From contig JAJEEV010000018.1 of the NCBI GenBank assembly GCA_022820805.1, positions 1 to 51,949 of the forward strand: DNA of 51,949 bases. The letters run 5' to 3'. Under the pieces are notes generated by a model. It worked only from the letters and a program-made list of their open reading frames with translations. It searched no databases and had not been told where the DNA came from. This DNA is from Acidimicrobiia bacterium (GTDB lineage: Bacteria > Actinomycetota > Acidimicrobiia > Acidimicrobiales > Aldehydirespiratoraceae). The position numbers were made by a program, and so were the translations under genes. Shown here in pieces: positions 31,828-40,452 of this stretch; position 1 is the first letter of the stretch, and each line of letters starts with the position of its first letter.

Positions 31828-32697
31828 ATGATCTATGTCGCTCTGGCCGTCCTCGCGGTCCTGGCCATCGTCGCCGTCCTCGCCGCGGTCCGTCGGCGCC
31901 AGTCGGACGCGGCCATCGGCATGCTGTCGCGGGAGACCCGCAGCCGGGACCGGTCGTCCGCGGTGCTGCGGGCCGAGCCGCCGCCCACGGGCCGCGAGGT
32001 GGAGAGGGCCGCGGCCGCGGCCCGCGCCGGCGCGCTGGCCCCGGTCGAGTCCGGCGGCCCGCCCGTGCCCTACGTCCCGCCCGATCCCGAGACGATCGGG
32101 GTGAGCCGCCGCCAGTTCTTCAACCGGACGATCGTGATGCTGATGAGCTTGAGCCTGACCGGCTTCGGCGTGGCCTGCATCGCGTTCCTCTGGCCCCAGG
32201 GCGCCAGCGGCTTCGGCTCCAAGATCAAGGTCGGCCTGGTGAGCGACCTGCTCACCGAGATCCGCGACAACTCCGGCTTCCTGTACAAGCCCGAGGGCCG
32301 GATGTGGCTCACCGAGTACCCCAACGGCGCGGTCGAGAAGGCCGCGGCCACCTACACCGCACCCGAGCTGGCCGGGATGACCGCCGGCCACCAGCTGGGA
32401 CTGGACGGCGGGATCGTCGCGCTCTACCAGAAGTGCCCCCATCTCGGCTGCCGGGTGCCCGAGTGCGTGACCTCGCAGTGGTTCGAGTGCCCGTGCCACG
32501 GCTCGAAGTACAACCAGGTGGGTGAGAAGCGGGGCGGTCCGGCTCCCCGGGGCATGGACCGCTTCGCCGTGGAAGTCAGCGCCGACGGATCGCTCGTGGT
32601 CGACACCGGCACGATCATCCAGGGCCCGCCGATCGGCACCAACACCACCGGCCAGGAAGCCGAGGGGCCGAGTTGCCTCGGCCAGGCGAGTCACTAG
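31828..32697 (+). CDS. qcrA: Rieske [2Fe-2S] iron-sulfur protein
   Basis: A 289-aa Rieske subunit. Cluster ligands are Cys203 and His205 in CPHLGC and Cys221 and His224 in CPCHGS, with disulfide Cys208-Cys223. An N-terminal hydrophobic helix is followed by a second near SRRQFFNRTIVMLMSLSL (~93-120). The SRRQFF before it could serve Tat export. It accepts electrons from quinol at cytochrome b and passes them to the cytochrome c. Actinobacterial QcrA normally has three membrane helices; here I see two. Confidence 0.93.
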   Translation: MIYVALAVLAVLAIVAVLAAVRRRQSDAAIGMLSRETRSRDRSSAVLRAEPPPTGREVERAAAAARAGALAPVESGGPPVPYVPPDPETIGVSRRQFFNRTIVMLMSLSLTGFGVACIAFLWPQGASGFGSKIKVGLVSDLLTEIRDNSGFLYKPEGRMWLTEYPNGAVEKAAATYTAPELAGMTAGHQLGLDGGIVALYQKCPHLGCRVPECVTSQWFECPCHGSKYNQVGEKRGGPAPRGMDRFAVEVSADGSLVVDTGTIIQGPPIGTNTTGQEAEGPSCLGQASH

Positions 32698-32732
32698 TGG
32701 CTCGCACCGACCTGTAGGAAGCCGCCGCGCGC

Positions 32733-33992
32733 ATGCTCCTCGCCGCCTCCACCCAGCGAACCATAGGGTTCGTCATACTCGGCATCGTCTTCGTCGGGTA
32801 TGTCGTCTACCTGATCCTCAACTCGCGCTCGGCCCGCGACGAGGTGGGCAGCGAGATCGAGCTGGCTCCCAACCGCAGGCCCTACCTCGAGGACGAGGAG
32901 TTGGAGGGCAGCAAGCTCGACAAGTCTCTGCTGGCCGGGCTGGCCATGCTGGCCATCATCGGAGTGGGCCTGCCGCTCTACTGGCTGGGCGAGCCCGGAC
33001 GACACGAGGGCCTCATCAAGGACACCGACCGGATCTTCGCGGACCGGGGCGGCGAGCTCTACGTCGAGGGCTCCGACTGCCAGCGGTGCCATGGCGCCGA
33101 CGGCACTGGCGGCTCCGCGCCGTACACGCTCACAGACGCGGAGGGCAATTTCGTGGCCACGGTGGCCTGGACCGCCCCGGCGCTGAACACCGTGCTGTCC
33201 CGCTTCAGCGAGGACGAGGTCCGCCATGTACTCAACTACGGCCGCAACAACGTGATGCCGGCGTGGGGCACCCCCGGCGGCGGACCTCTCACCCCGCAGC
33301 AGGTCGACTACCTGATCTACTACCTGCGGCGCATACAGATCCCCGAGTCGGAGTTGCGCCAGATCGTCGACACCGGCGTGCGGGAGGGCATCGCCGAGCA
33401 CCTCGGCGTGGCCGCCGACGACGGCGCGGTGGACGAGTGGCTGGGGGCGGTGGACGCCGCGGTGGAGGAGGCCCGGGCCATGGCTCTGGCCGCCGACCAG
33501 TCTCTGGCGGGCAACGCTGAGGCCATCCGCCGGGCCGGCCTCGAGCTGCTGGCGTCGGGCCAGGCACCCGGTAGCGAGCTGTACCGGAGCTACGGCGAGA
33601 TCATCTTCAACAACGGGGCCGCGGGGGGAACCTACAGCTGCGCCCGCTGCCACACCTACGGCTGGTCCTTCGACGCCACCACCGACGGTGACGACAGCAT
33701 CGACGGCCACGCCGGCCCGATCCTTGCGGCGTACAACCACGGCGGCGGCTTCTTCGGTCCCAACCTGACCGGCGGCAGCACCCTGGACCAGTTCGAGACC
33801 GCGGCCCTGCACTCCGACTTCATCTCGGCCGGTCAGAGCATCGGCCAGACCTACGGCCGGGGCGGCTCGGGCGGCAACGGCCAGATGCCGGGCTTCGGTC
33901 CGCGCACCGACGACGGCCTGGATGTGGTCTACCCGGCCACGCTCACCCAGGACCAGATCGACGCCGTGGTCGCGTTCGAGAGGAACCTGTGA
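32733..33992 (+). CDS. Dihaem cytochrome c of the bc complex
   Basis: A 419-aa protein with two N-terminal membrane helices (~10-30 and ~66-84) and two c-type haem sites. The first is CQRCH (116-120) with likely Met175 in NVMPAWG. The second is CARCH (303-307) with likely Met385 in QMPGFG. A ~90-residue helical segment (~200-290) separates the haem domains. It parallels QcrC in role but differs in order and length. Its last codons take part in a 46-bp tandem duplication. Confidence 0.88.
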   Translation: MLLAASTQRTIGFVILGIVFVGYVVYLILNSRSARDEVGSEIELAPNRRPYLEDEELEGSKLDKSLLAGLAMLAIIGVGLPLYWLGEPGRHEGLIKDTDRIFADRGGELYVEGSDCQRCHGADGTGGSAPYTLTDAEGNFVATVAWTAPALNTVLSRFSEDEVRHVLNYGRNNVMPAWGTPGGGPLTPQQVDYLIYYLRRIQIPESELRQIVDTGVREGIAEHLGVAADDGAVDEWLGAVDAAVEEARAMALAADQSLAGNAEAIRRAGLELLASGQAPGSELYRSYGEIIFNNGAAGGTYSCARCHTYGWSFDATTDGDDSIDGHAGPILAAYNHGGGFFGPNLTGGSTLDQFETAALHSDFISAGQSIGQTYGRGGSGGNGQMPGFGPRTDDGLDVVYPATLTQDQIDAVVAFERNL

Positions 33993-34058
33993 CGTGGCAG
34001 CACTTGATGTGATGGTCGCGTTCGAGAGGAACTGGTGGCATGGAATCGCTTGATGTGA
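33967..34058 (+). repeat. 46-bp tandem duplication across a gene junction
   Basis: Copy 1 (33967-34012) and copy 2 (34013-34058) start with identical TGGTCGCGTTCGAGAGGAAC, and both end in CTTGATGTGA; only the middle differs. Copy 1 encodes the end and stop of the cytochrome c. Copy 2 contains the ATG of the next gene. The duplication has not disturbed either frame, because the two genes read the region in different phases. Confidence 0.9.
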
Positions 34059-35071
34059 TCGCCGGGCTCGCCTGGGATCCCGAGATCCGCGGCTTCATGG
34101 CGGTGTTCGCGGGCGTGATCGTGCTCATGGGCTCGGTCTGGTTGCTGCTCGCCCTGAACACCGGAACCCGGCTGGGCACCCTCATCGCGACCGCCGGGTT
34201 CTTCGGCTGGATGGTGATCATGGCCGTCGTCTGGTGGATCTACGGCATCGGGTGGGCCGGCGACGCTCCCACCTGGCACTTGCAGGAGATCAACGTGGGC
34301 GACCTCGACGCGGCGGCTCTGGAAGAGGCAAGAGTGCTGCCCGACCTTCCCGAGCTTCCGACCGCCTTCGAACTCGCCGTGGACTCCGACGACCCTGTCG
34401 CGCAGGCCGAGTTCGGCGTGGTCAGCCGGGACACGCTCACGCCGGACCAGACCGAAGGGCTCAGCGCCTCCGAGATCGACGAGCTCGTCGCCGACGAGTT
34501 GGCCCGCAATCGTGCCACCACGCTGTCGGAGCTGGCCGCGGTGTCGCCCGGCCTGATCGCGGACGCTGAGGCGGCCGGCCGGATCGAACTCGGCGGCTGG
34601 AAGCTCCTGTCCACCGCCGAGGCGGGCGATGCCCAGGCCTCCGCGGTGGCGTTGCTGCTGGAGAGCCCCGACCTCACGTTCGTCTCCCAGGACGACTTCA
34701 AGCTGCTCGACGCCTACACCATCGGCGGCAAGCGGGGACTGCCCGACGACCCGAACCGGTGGGACCGGATCTGGACCCAGATCCGCACCGCGGTGACCAT
34801 CACCCATCCAACCCGATACGCGGTGGTGCAAGTCCAGGAGGTGATCGATCAGCCCCTGGTTCCCGGCGAGCCTCCGCCCAGGCCCATCGTCGATGAGTCC
34901 AAGCCGGTGATCTCGGTGATCATGATCCGCGACCTGGGCAACCTCCGCCTCAAGCCTGCCCTGGTGGCGCTCGGCTCCCTGTGCATCTTCGGCGCGCTGT
35001 GCCTGTTCCTGCACGAGCGCGACAAGTTGGCCTGGCGCCAGCGAGAGGCTGGCGCGCCGGCCAACAACTGA
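34040..35071 (+). CDS. Membrane protein, last gene of the bc-complex cluster
   Basis: A 343-aa protein. Two N-terminal helices (FMAVFAGVIVLMGSVWLLLA and LIATAGFFGWMVIMAVVWWI) are followed by a ~190-residue, acidic soluble domain with repeated A/E/D-rich helices. One helix sits near the C-terminus (LKPALVALGSLCIFGALCLF) before HERDKLAWRQ. No family is recognised. A genome-wide link to the bc/nuo cluster would support a structural or assembly role. The start codon lies in the second copy of the duplicated 46-bp unit. Confidence 0.75.
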   Translation: MESLDVIAGLAWDPEIRGFMAVFAGVIVLMGSVWLLLALNTGTRLGTLIATAGFFGWMVIMAVVWWIYGIGWAGDAPTWHLQEINVGDLDAAALEEARVLPDLPELPTAFELAVDSDDPVAQAEFGVVSRDTLTPDQTEGLSASEIDELVADELARNRATTLSELAAVSPGLIADAEAAGRIELGGWKLLSTAEAGDAQASAVALLLESPDLTFVSQDDFKLLDAYTIGGKRGLPDDPNRWDRIWTQIRTAVTITHPTRYAVVQVQEVIDQPLVPGEPPPRPIVDESKPVISVIMIRDLGNLRLKPALVALGSLCIFGALCLFLHERDKLAWRQREAGAPANN

Positions 35072-35074
35072 GCT

Positions 35075-35578
35075 GTGCTCGGCCAGTACCTCCCGCTGCT
35101 GGGGCTGTTCGTGCTGGCCGCGCTGTTCGCGGCGGGAAGTTTCGTGGCATCGGGGCTGCTTGCGCCGCGCCGGCCGACCGTTCCCAAGCTGGATCCCTAC
35201 GAGTGCGGGATCGTGCCCTCCCGGGAGACGCCCGAGCGCTTCCCGGTCCGGTTCTTCCTGGTGGCCATGATCTTCATCGTCTTCGACGTGGAGATCATCC
35301 TGTTCTACCCCTACGCGGTCGCCCGGGGCGGGCTCGGGCTCTTCGGGCTGGTGGCCCTGCTGGTGTTCACGTTCGCCGTGTTCGAGTCGTTCGTGTACCT
35401 GATCGGCGCGGGTGCCCTCGAGTGGGGCCCGGCGTCGCAGCACCAGCGGTCCGGTGCCGGTGACTCCGCGGCGGCCGACCACGACGATCCCATGGTGTCC
35501 GCGACCCGGACCGCGCGAAGCACCGTGCGCCGGGTGGGTCTCGAAGGGCGTCTCGCAGGGGGACAGGAGGTGGCGTGA
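35075..35578 (+). CDS. nuoA: NADH-quinone oxidoreductase subunit A
   Basis: A 167-aa three-helix subunit. It has the conserved loop [20 protein letters not shown] and the helix [20 protein letters not shown]. The C-terminal ~45 residues are hydrophilic and longer than in most NuoA proteins. It is part of the membrane arm near the quinone site. GTG 35075 lies 3 nt after the previous stop; the stop overlaps nuoB. Confidence 0.95.
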   Translation: MLGQYLPLLGLFVLAALFAAGSFVASGLLAPRRPTVPKLDPYECGIVPSRETPERFPVRFFLVAMIFIVFDVEIILFYPYAVARGGLGLFGLVALLVFTFAVFESFVYLIGAGALEWGPASQHQRSGAGDSAAADHDDPMVSATRTARSTVRRVGLEGRLAGGQEVA

Positions 35579-36174
35579 TGGGTGTGGCGAGCCAGATAGA
35601 GGAACTGCGCGAGCGCGGCCTCGAGGGCATCCAGCACAACTTCATGACGGCCAGGCTGGAGTCTCTGGTGAACTGGTCGCGGGCCCGCAGCTGCTGGCCG
35701 GCGACGTTCGGCCTGGCCTGCTGCGCCATCGAGATGATGGCCACCGGAGCAGCCCACTACGACCTGGCCCGCTACGGCATGGAGGTGTTCCGGGCCTCGC
35801 CCCGCCAGGCGGACCTGATGATCGTGGCCGGGCGGGTCTCCCAGAAGATGGCCCCGGTGCTGCGCCAGATCTACGACCAGATGATGGAGCCCAAGTGGGT
35901 CATCTCCATGGGCGTGTGCGCGTCCAGCGGGGGAATGTTCAACAACTACGCGATCGTCCAGGGCGTCGATCAGGTCGTGCCCGTCGACGTGTACGCGCCG
36001 GGGTGCCCGCCGGGCCCCGAGACGCTGATGCACGCCATCTTCACGCTCCACCACCAGATCACCTCCGGGGAGCTGCTGGCCCGCCGGGCCGCGGCCGGCG
36101 ACGGCGGGGCCGGCATCGCGGTCGAGCAGCTCGACGGTCAGACGGCCAGCTCCGTGATCCGCCGCCATGACTGA
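35578..36174 (+). CDS. nuoB: NADH-quinone oxidoreductase subunit B
   Basis: A 198-aa subunit carrying cluster N2, the last electron donor to quinone. Ligands are Cys48 and Cys49 (LACCAIEMM), the Cys in [11 protein letters not shown] and the Cys in [14 protein letters not shown] 35578, 7 nt after AGGAGG, is preferred over GTG 35575. It overlaps nuoA's stop by one base and nuoC's start by 8. Confidence 0.95.
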   Translation: MGVASQIEELRERGLEGIQHNFMTARLESLVNWSRARSCWPATFGLACCAIEMMATGAAHYDLARYGMEVFRASPRQADLMIVAGRVSQKMAPVLRQIYDQMMEPKWVISMGVCASSGGMFNNYAIVQGVDQVVPVDVYAPGCPPGPETLMHAIFTLHHQITSGELLARRAAAGDGGAGIAVEQLDGQTASSVIRRHD

Positions 36175-36655
36175 GCGCTACGGAGCCATCGCCGGCGACG
36201 ACCAGCCGTCGGCGGGCCAGGCTGTTCTTCACCCCTCCAGGAGCCAGTGGTGCGACGTGGCTGCGGCGGCCCGGGCCGACGGCTTCGACCAGCTCATCGA
36301 CCTCACCGCAGTGGACTACCTGACCTACGGAGCCGATCGGGGCCTGCCCGAGGGCGTCGAGCCCGAACGCTTCGAGGTGATCGCCAGCCTGCTGTCCCAC
36401 GAGCGGCGCGAGCGGCTGCGCATGCGGGTGCAGGTGCCGGTCGGAGATCCGAGCCTGCCCACCCTCTTCGATCTCTGGCCCGGGTCGGAGAGCCTCGAGC
36501 GCGAGGTCTACGACATGTTCGGCATCGCCTTCGAGGACCATCCCGACCTCTCACGAATCCTGATGCCGGAGGACTGGTCGGGCCATCCGCTGCGCAAGGA
36601 CTACGACGCCGGCCAGATACCGGTGCAGTTCAAGGCAGCCTCCAACGTCCGGTAG
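36167..36655 (+). CDS. nuoC: NADH-quinone oxidoreductase subunit C
   Basis: A 162-aa 30-kDa-type subunit with the signature [20 protein letters not shown] followed by [16 protein letters not shown]. It stabilises the peripheral arm with NuoD. No separate fusion to NuoD is present. Confidence 0.95.
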   Translation: MTERYGAIAGDDQPSAGQAVLHPSRSQWCDVAAAARADGFDQLIDLTAVDYLTYGADRGLPEGVEPERFEVIASLLSHERRERLRMRVQVPVGDPSLPTLFDLWPGSESLEREVYDMFGIAFEDHPDLSRILMPEDWSGHPLRKDYDAGQIPVQFKAASNVR

Positions 36656-36668
36656 TGCCGCAACCACG

Positions 36669-38006
36669 ATGAGCATCACCGACACCGCCCCCTCCGACTC
36701 CGCCGACGCCGGCGCCGGCGCGGCATCAACCGGGGGCGACCGGGCCTCCGAGCGGGTCCGCCGGCGCGAGCCGTCGGCGGTGCTGCGCATGTCGGAGGCC
36801 GAGGCGGCCGCGATCGGCGGGGACCCCGACGACCCCACCGACGACGAGCTGGTGCTGCTGAACATGGGCCCGTCGCATCCCTCGACCCACGGCGTGCTGC
36901 GGTTGATGCTGGAACTGTCGGGCGAGACCGTGCTGCGGTCCAAGCCGGTCATCGGCTACCTCCACACCGGCATGGAGAAGACGGGCGAGCAGCTCACCTA
37001 CCTGCAGGGCGGGACCAACGTCACCCGCATGGACTACGCCTCGCCCCTGTTCAACGAGCTGGCCTTCTGCCTGGCCACGGAGCGGCTCCTCGGCATCGAC
37101 GTGCCCGAACGGGCGACCTGGATCCGGATGCTGATGTGCGAGCTCAACCGGGTCAGCTCGCACTTGCTGTTCATGGCCACCAACGGCATGGACCTCGGGG
37201 CGGTGTCGATGATGATCTACGGGTGGCGCGAGCGCGAGGAGGTGCTGCGCTTCTTCGAGAAGGTCACCGGCCTGCGGATGAACCACAACTACATCCGGCC
37301 CGGAGGGGTGGCCGCCGACCTGCCCGCCGACTGGCGCACGGACGTGACCGGGCTGATCGAGCTGATCGAGCCCCGCCTCGACGAGTACGACACGCTGCTG
37401 ACCGGGCAGCCCATCTGGCGCGAGCGGCTCCAGGGAGTGGGTGTGATCAACGCGGCCGAGGCCATCGCCCTCGGGGCCACCGGGCCGATCCTGCGGGGCG
37501 CGGGCATGGCCTGGGACCTGCGTCGCGACGAGCCCTACCTGTTCTACGACCAGGTCGACTTCGACGTCATCGTGGGCACCCACGGCGACTGCTACGACCG
37601 CTACGCCATACGCCTCAACGAGATCCGCGAGTCGTTGCGCATCGCCGCCCAGATCATCGAGGCCATGCCCGCGGGCGACTACCGGGTGCAGGACAAGAAG
37701 GTGACCCCCCCGCCGCGGTCCCGCATCGATGCCTCCATGGAGGCGCTCATCCACCACTTCAAGATCTTCACCGAGGGGTTCAAGGTGCCGCCCGGCGAGG
37801 CCTACGCCTCGGTGGAGTCACCCCGGGGCGAGCTGGGCGTCTACCTGGTGAGCGACGGCACGTCGGTGCCGTACCGGGTGCACGTGCGGGCTCCGAGCTT
37901 CGTCAACCTCCAGACCCTGCCGCACCTCATGCAGGGCGGCCTGATCGCCGACGGCGTGGCCATCATCTCCTCGGTCGACCCGATCATGGGCGAGGTGGAC
38001 CGGTGA
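36669..38006 (+). CDS. nuoD: NADH-quinone oxidoreductase subunit D
   Basis: A 445-aa quinone-binding 49-kDa subunit. MGPSHPSTHGVLRLMLELSG, then VIGYLHTGMEKTGEQLTYLQ and the closing DGVAIISSVDPIMGEVDR are standard. A ~50-residue N-terminal extension (Ala/Asp-rich, then RMSEAEAAAIGG) precedes the fold. It is followed by a 115-nt gap with a long hairpin. Confidence 0.95.
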   Translation: MSITDTAPSDSADAGAGAASTGGDRASERVRRREPSAVLRMSEAEAAAIGGDPDDPTDDELVLLNMGPSHPSTHGVLRLMLELSGETVLRSKPVIGYLHTGMEKTGEQLTYLQGGTNVTRMDYASPLFNELAFCLATERLLGIDVPERATWIRMLMCELNRVSSHLLFMATNGMDLGAVSMMIYGWREREEVLRFFEKVTGLRMNHNYIRPGGVAADLPADWRTDVTGLIELIEPRLDEYDTLLTGQPIWRERLQGVGVINAAEAIALGATGPILRGAGMAWDLRRDEPYLFYDQVDFDVIVGTHGDCYDRYAIRLNEIRESLRIAAQIIEAMPAGDYRVQDKKVTPPPRSRIDASMEALIHHFKIFTEGFKVPPGEAYASVESPRGELGVYLVSDGTSVPYRVHVRAPSFVNLQTLPHLMQGGLIADGVAIISSVDPIMGEVDR

Positions 38007-38031
38007 GGCCCGTTCGTCCCGGCGACGGCCA

Positions 38032-38088
38032 CCGGTGCTCGCTTGCTCGCACGGGCTTCGCCCTACTCACTCGCAAGTCGAGCGCCGG
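38032..38088. repeat. Long hairpin in the nuoD-nuoE gap
   Basis: CCGGTGCTCGCTTGC (38032-38046) pairs with GCAAG(T)CGAGCGCCGG (38073-38088) with one bulge and one G-T pair. The apical part is CACGGGCTTCGCCC, itself a hairpin (GGGC/GCCC). The apical motif recurs in the nuoF-nuoG gap. It may be an mRNA processing or partial termination element, or a small REP-like repeat. Confidence 0.6.
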
Positions 38089-38121
38089 CGTCCGCCGCCT
38101 GTCCATGCCGGAGGCGGGCCG

Positions 38122-38736
38122 GTGACGCTCAGCGCCGCCAACGAGGCCCGGGCCGCCGAGATCATCAGCATGTTCCCCCGGCCGCGCTCGGCGCTCATCC
38201 CGCTGCTCCATCTCGCCCAGGCCCAGGACGGCTACCTCACCGACGAGGCCATGCGCCGCATCGGCGAGCTGGTCGGCGCCACCCCGGCGGAGGTGAAGGG
38301 CACGGCCGGCTTCTACGAGATGTTCCGCTTCGAGCCGCTGGGCACCTATCTCGTGAACGTCTGCACCAACATCTCATGTTTTCTGTGGGGCGGCGAGGAG
38401 TTGCTCGAGCACGCCTGCGAGTCGCTGGGAGTGGAGGTGGGGGGCACCACGGACGACCGCATGTTCACCGTCGAGGAGGCCGAGTGCATCGCGGCCTGCA
38501 CCGAGGCCCCGTGCCTGCAGGTCAACTACCGCTACCGGGGGCGGATGACCCCAGACGACTTCGACCGCCTGATCGAGGACTTGCGCGACGGCAGGGTCGA
38601 CGTCGCCGGCCACGGCGTTCTGGCCCAGGTGAGCCAGATGATCCCAGCCGACCGCCTGGCCGGGGTGGTGCCGCCGGAGCGGGCCCGCGAGGCGCCCGTC
38701 TGGTTGGGTCGCAACGAAGCCGGGGTGACCGGCTGA
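38122..38736 (+). CDS. nuoE: NADH-quinone oxidoreductase subunit E
   Basis: A 204-aa thioredoxin-like [2Fe-2S] (N1a) subunit. It has Cys81 and Cys86 in VNVCTNISCF, and Cys122 and Cys126 in ECIAACTEAPC. TAGFYEMFRFEPLG lies upstream. It is longer than many NuoE by a C-terminal tail (~155-204). GTG 38122 starts after the hairpin; the stop is shared with nuoF (TGATG). Confidence 0.95.
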   Translation: MTLSAANEARAAEIISMFPRPRSALIPLLHLAQAQDGYLTDEAMRRIGELVGATPAEVKGTAGFYEMFRFEPLGTYLVNVCTNISCFLWGGEELLEHACESLGVEVGGTTDDRMFTVEEAECIAACTEAPCLQVNYRYRGRMTPDDFDRLIEDLRDGRVDVAGHGVLAQVSQMIPADRLAGVVPPERAREAPVWLGRNEAGVTG

Positions 38737-40193
38737 TGGGCACGGCATCGGCTGCCGGCGGCCAGGCCGCGCCCTTGCCGGGCCGGTCGCCTGCCGACGG
38801 CTACCTCGAGCACGCCGCGGGCTACGTGCTCAACGACGGCCCGAAGCTCATCACGAGCCGCCTCGTCCACGACGACTCCTTCACCCTGGCCCGCTACGAG
38901 GCCACCGGGGGCTACGACGGGCTGAGGGCCGCCCTGGAGACGACCCCGGCCGCGGTGCACGACGAGGTGCGGGCGGCCACGCTGCTCGGACGGGGCGGGG
39001 CCGGGTTCCCCGCCGGCGTCAAGTGGGGCTTCCTGCCCCCGGGCAAGCACCCCTACTACCTGGTCGTCAACGGCGACGAGAGCGAGCCAGGCACCTACAA
39101 GGACCGCCTGCTCATGGAGCGCGACCCCCACCAGCTCATCGAGGGGTGCCTCATCGCCTGCTACGCGCTGGGGCTGCAGCAGTGCTTCCTGTATGTGCGC
39201 GGCGAGATGGCGCTGGCCCAGGAGCGGATCGCGGCGGCCCTCAACGAGGCCTACGCGGCCGGCTACGTCGGCCGCGGGATCTGCGGCAGCGACTTCTCGG
39301 TCGACATCGTGATGGCCTGGGGGGCGGGCGCCTACATCGTGGGCGAGGAGACCGGGCTGATCGAGAGCCTGGAGGGCCGGCGGGGCATGCCCCGTCTGAA
39401 GCCGCCCTACTTCCCGGCTGCGGTCGGCCTGTACGGCCAGCCCACCATCGTCAACAACGTCGAGACGCTCTCCAACCTGCCGTGGCTGATGGTCAACGGC
39501 TCCGACGCCTACAAGGGATTCGGCTCGGAGTCGTCGCCGGGCACGCGGATGTTCGCGGTGTCGGGCCATCTCCGCCGGCCCGGGGTGTACGAGGTCGAGC
39601 ACGGCGTGACCACCTTCCGCGAGCTGCTGTACGGCGACAACTTCTGCCGGGGGATCCGCGACGGGCACGAGCTGAAGATGTTCATCCCCGGTGGCGGCTC
39701 CGCCCCCTGGTTCTTCGAGGATCACCTGGACCTGCCGCTGGAGGCCCGCCCGGTGGGTGCTGCCGGGTCGATGCTCGGATCGGGCGCCATCGTGGTCATG
39801 GACGACACCACCGACGCAGTGCGGGCCGCCTGGCGGGTGGTGAAGTTCTTCGCCCGGGAGTCGTGCGGCAAGTGCACGCCGTGCCGCGAGGGGACGACCT
39901 GGCTGGAGCAGATCCTGCGGCGCATCCTCGACGGTGACGGGCGGCCGTCCGACATCGACCTGCTCCTCGACGTCGGCGACAACATCAGCCCCGGTCCCTA
40001 CCCGGTCGCCGCCCACGACGGTCAGGAAGCGGTGCCGTTCCCGCCCCGCCAGACCACGATCTGCCCGCTCGGACCGTCGGCAGTCGCGCCGGTGGTCTCC
40101 ACCATCCGCCGCTTCCGCCACGAGTACGAGGCCAAGATCACCCGCCGCGACCCGATCCCGATCGAGGTAGTGCCCGTGGGAGCCTCGCAGTGA
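38736..40193 (+). CDS. nuoF: NADH-quinone oxidoreductase subunit F
   Basis: A 485-aa flavoprotein binding NADH, FMN and cluster N3. FMN/NADH loops are GRGGAGFP (85-92) and GEETGLIESLEG (203-214). [4Fe-4S] ligands are Cys377/380/383 in ESCGKCTPCREG and Cys443. Between them ~20 residues (SPGPYPVAAHDGQEAVPFPP) are inserted before the last Cys, compared with E. coli NuoF. The protein ends before a 259-nt gap containing a 90-bp tandem repeat. Confidence 0.95.
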   Translation: MGTASAAGGQAAPLPGRSPADGYLEHAAGYVLNDGPKLITSRLVHDDSFTLARYEATGGYDGLRAALETTPAAVHDEVRAATLLGRGGAGFPAGVKWGFLPPGKHPYYLVVNGDESEPGTYKDRLLMERDPHQLIEGCLIACYALGLQQCFLYVRGEMALAQERIAAALNEAYAAGYVGRGICGSDFSVDIVMAWGAGAYIVGEETGLIESLEGRRGMPRLKPPYFPAAVGLYGQPTIVNNVETLSNLPWLMVNGSDAYKGFGSESSPGTRMFAVSGHLRRPGVYEVEHGVTTFRELLYGDNFCRGIRDGHELKMFIPGGGSAPWFFEDHLDLPLEARPVGAAGSMLGSGAIVVMDDTTDAVRAAWRVVKFFARESCGKCTPCREGTTWLEQILRRILDGDGRPSDIDLLLDVGDNISPGPYPVAAHDGQEAVPFPPRQTTICPLGPSAVAPVVSTIRRFRHEYEAKITRRDPIPIEVVPVGASQ

Positions 40194-40202
40194 CCGGCGC
40201 GC

Positions 40203-40382
40203 GCCCGCCGGTCGGGGGGTCCTGTCGTCGAGCTCGGCCCGACCGACACGGGCTTCGCCCCATTCGTCGGTCGTCCCGACTCGCCGCCACCCGCCCGCCG
40301 GTCGGGGGGTCCTGTCGTCGAGCTCGGCCCGACCGACACGGGCTTCGCCCTATTCGTCGGTCGTCCCGACTCGCCGCCACCC
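40203..40382. repeat. Two tandem 90-bp repeats with long hairpins, nuoF-nuoG gap
   Basis: Copies 40203-40292 and 40293-40382 differ at one base (C40261/T40351). Each folds into an interrupted stem: GAGCTCGG then CGACCGAC, with GTCGGTCG then CCGACTC, as 40230-40282 and 40320-40372. The apex is ACACGGGCTTCGCCCYATTC, shared with the nuoD-nuoE hairpin. There are no spacers, so it is not CRISPR. The rest of the 259-nt gap holds no gene. Confidence 0.85.
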
Positions 40383-40452
40383 CCCGACCTCAGGGATCGC
40401 ACAGGACCGGCGCGCGCTCGCCGGGACCGCGCAGGAATTCGGGGGCTGTGTC

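Noticed and set aside
40203..40382. Possible CRISPR array in the nuoF-nuoG gap
   Set aside because: Only two directly abutting 90-bp units with no unique spacers and no cas genes.
40022..40402. Minus-strand frame with a 30-residue amino-acid repeat over the 90-bp units
   Set aside because: Starts inside nuoF antisense and only exists because 90 is a multiple of 3; no start or ribosome-binding site.
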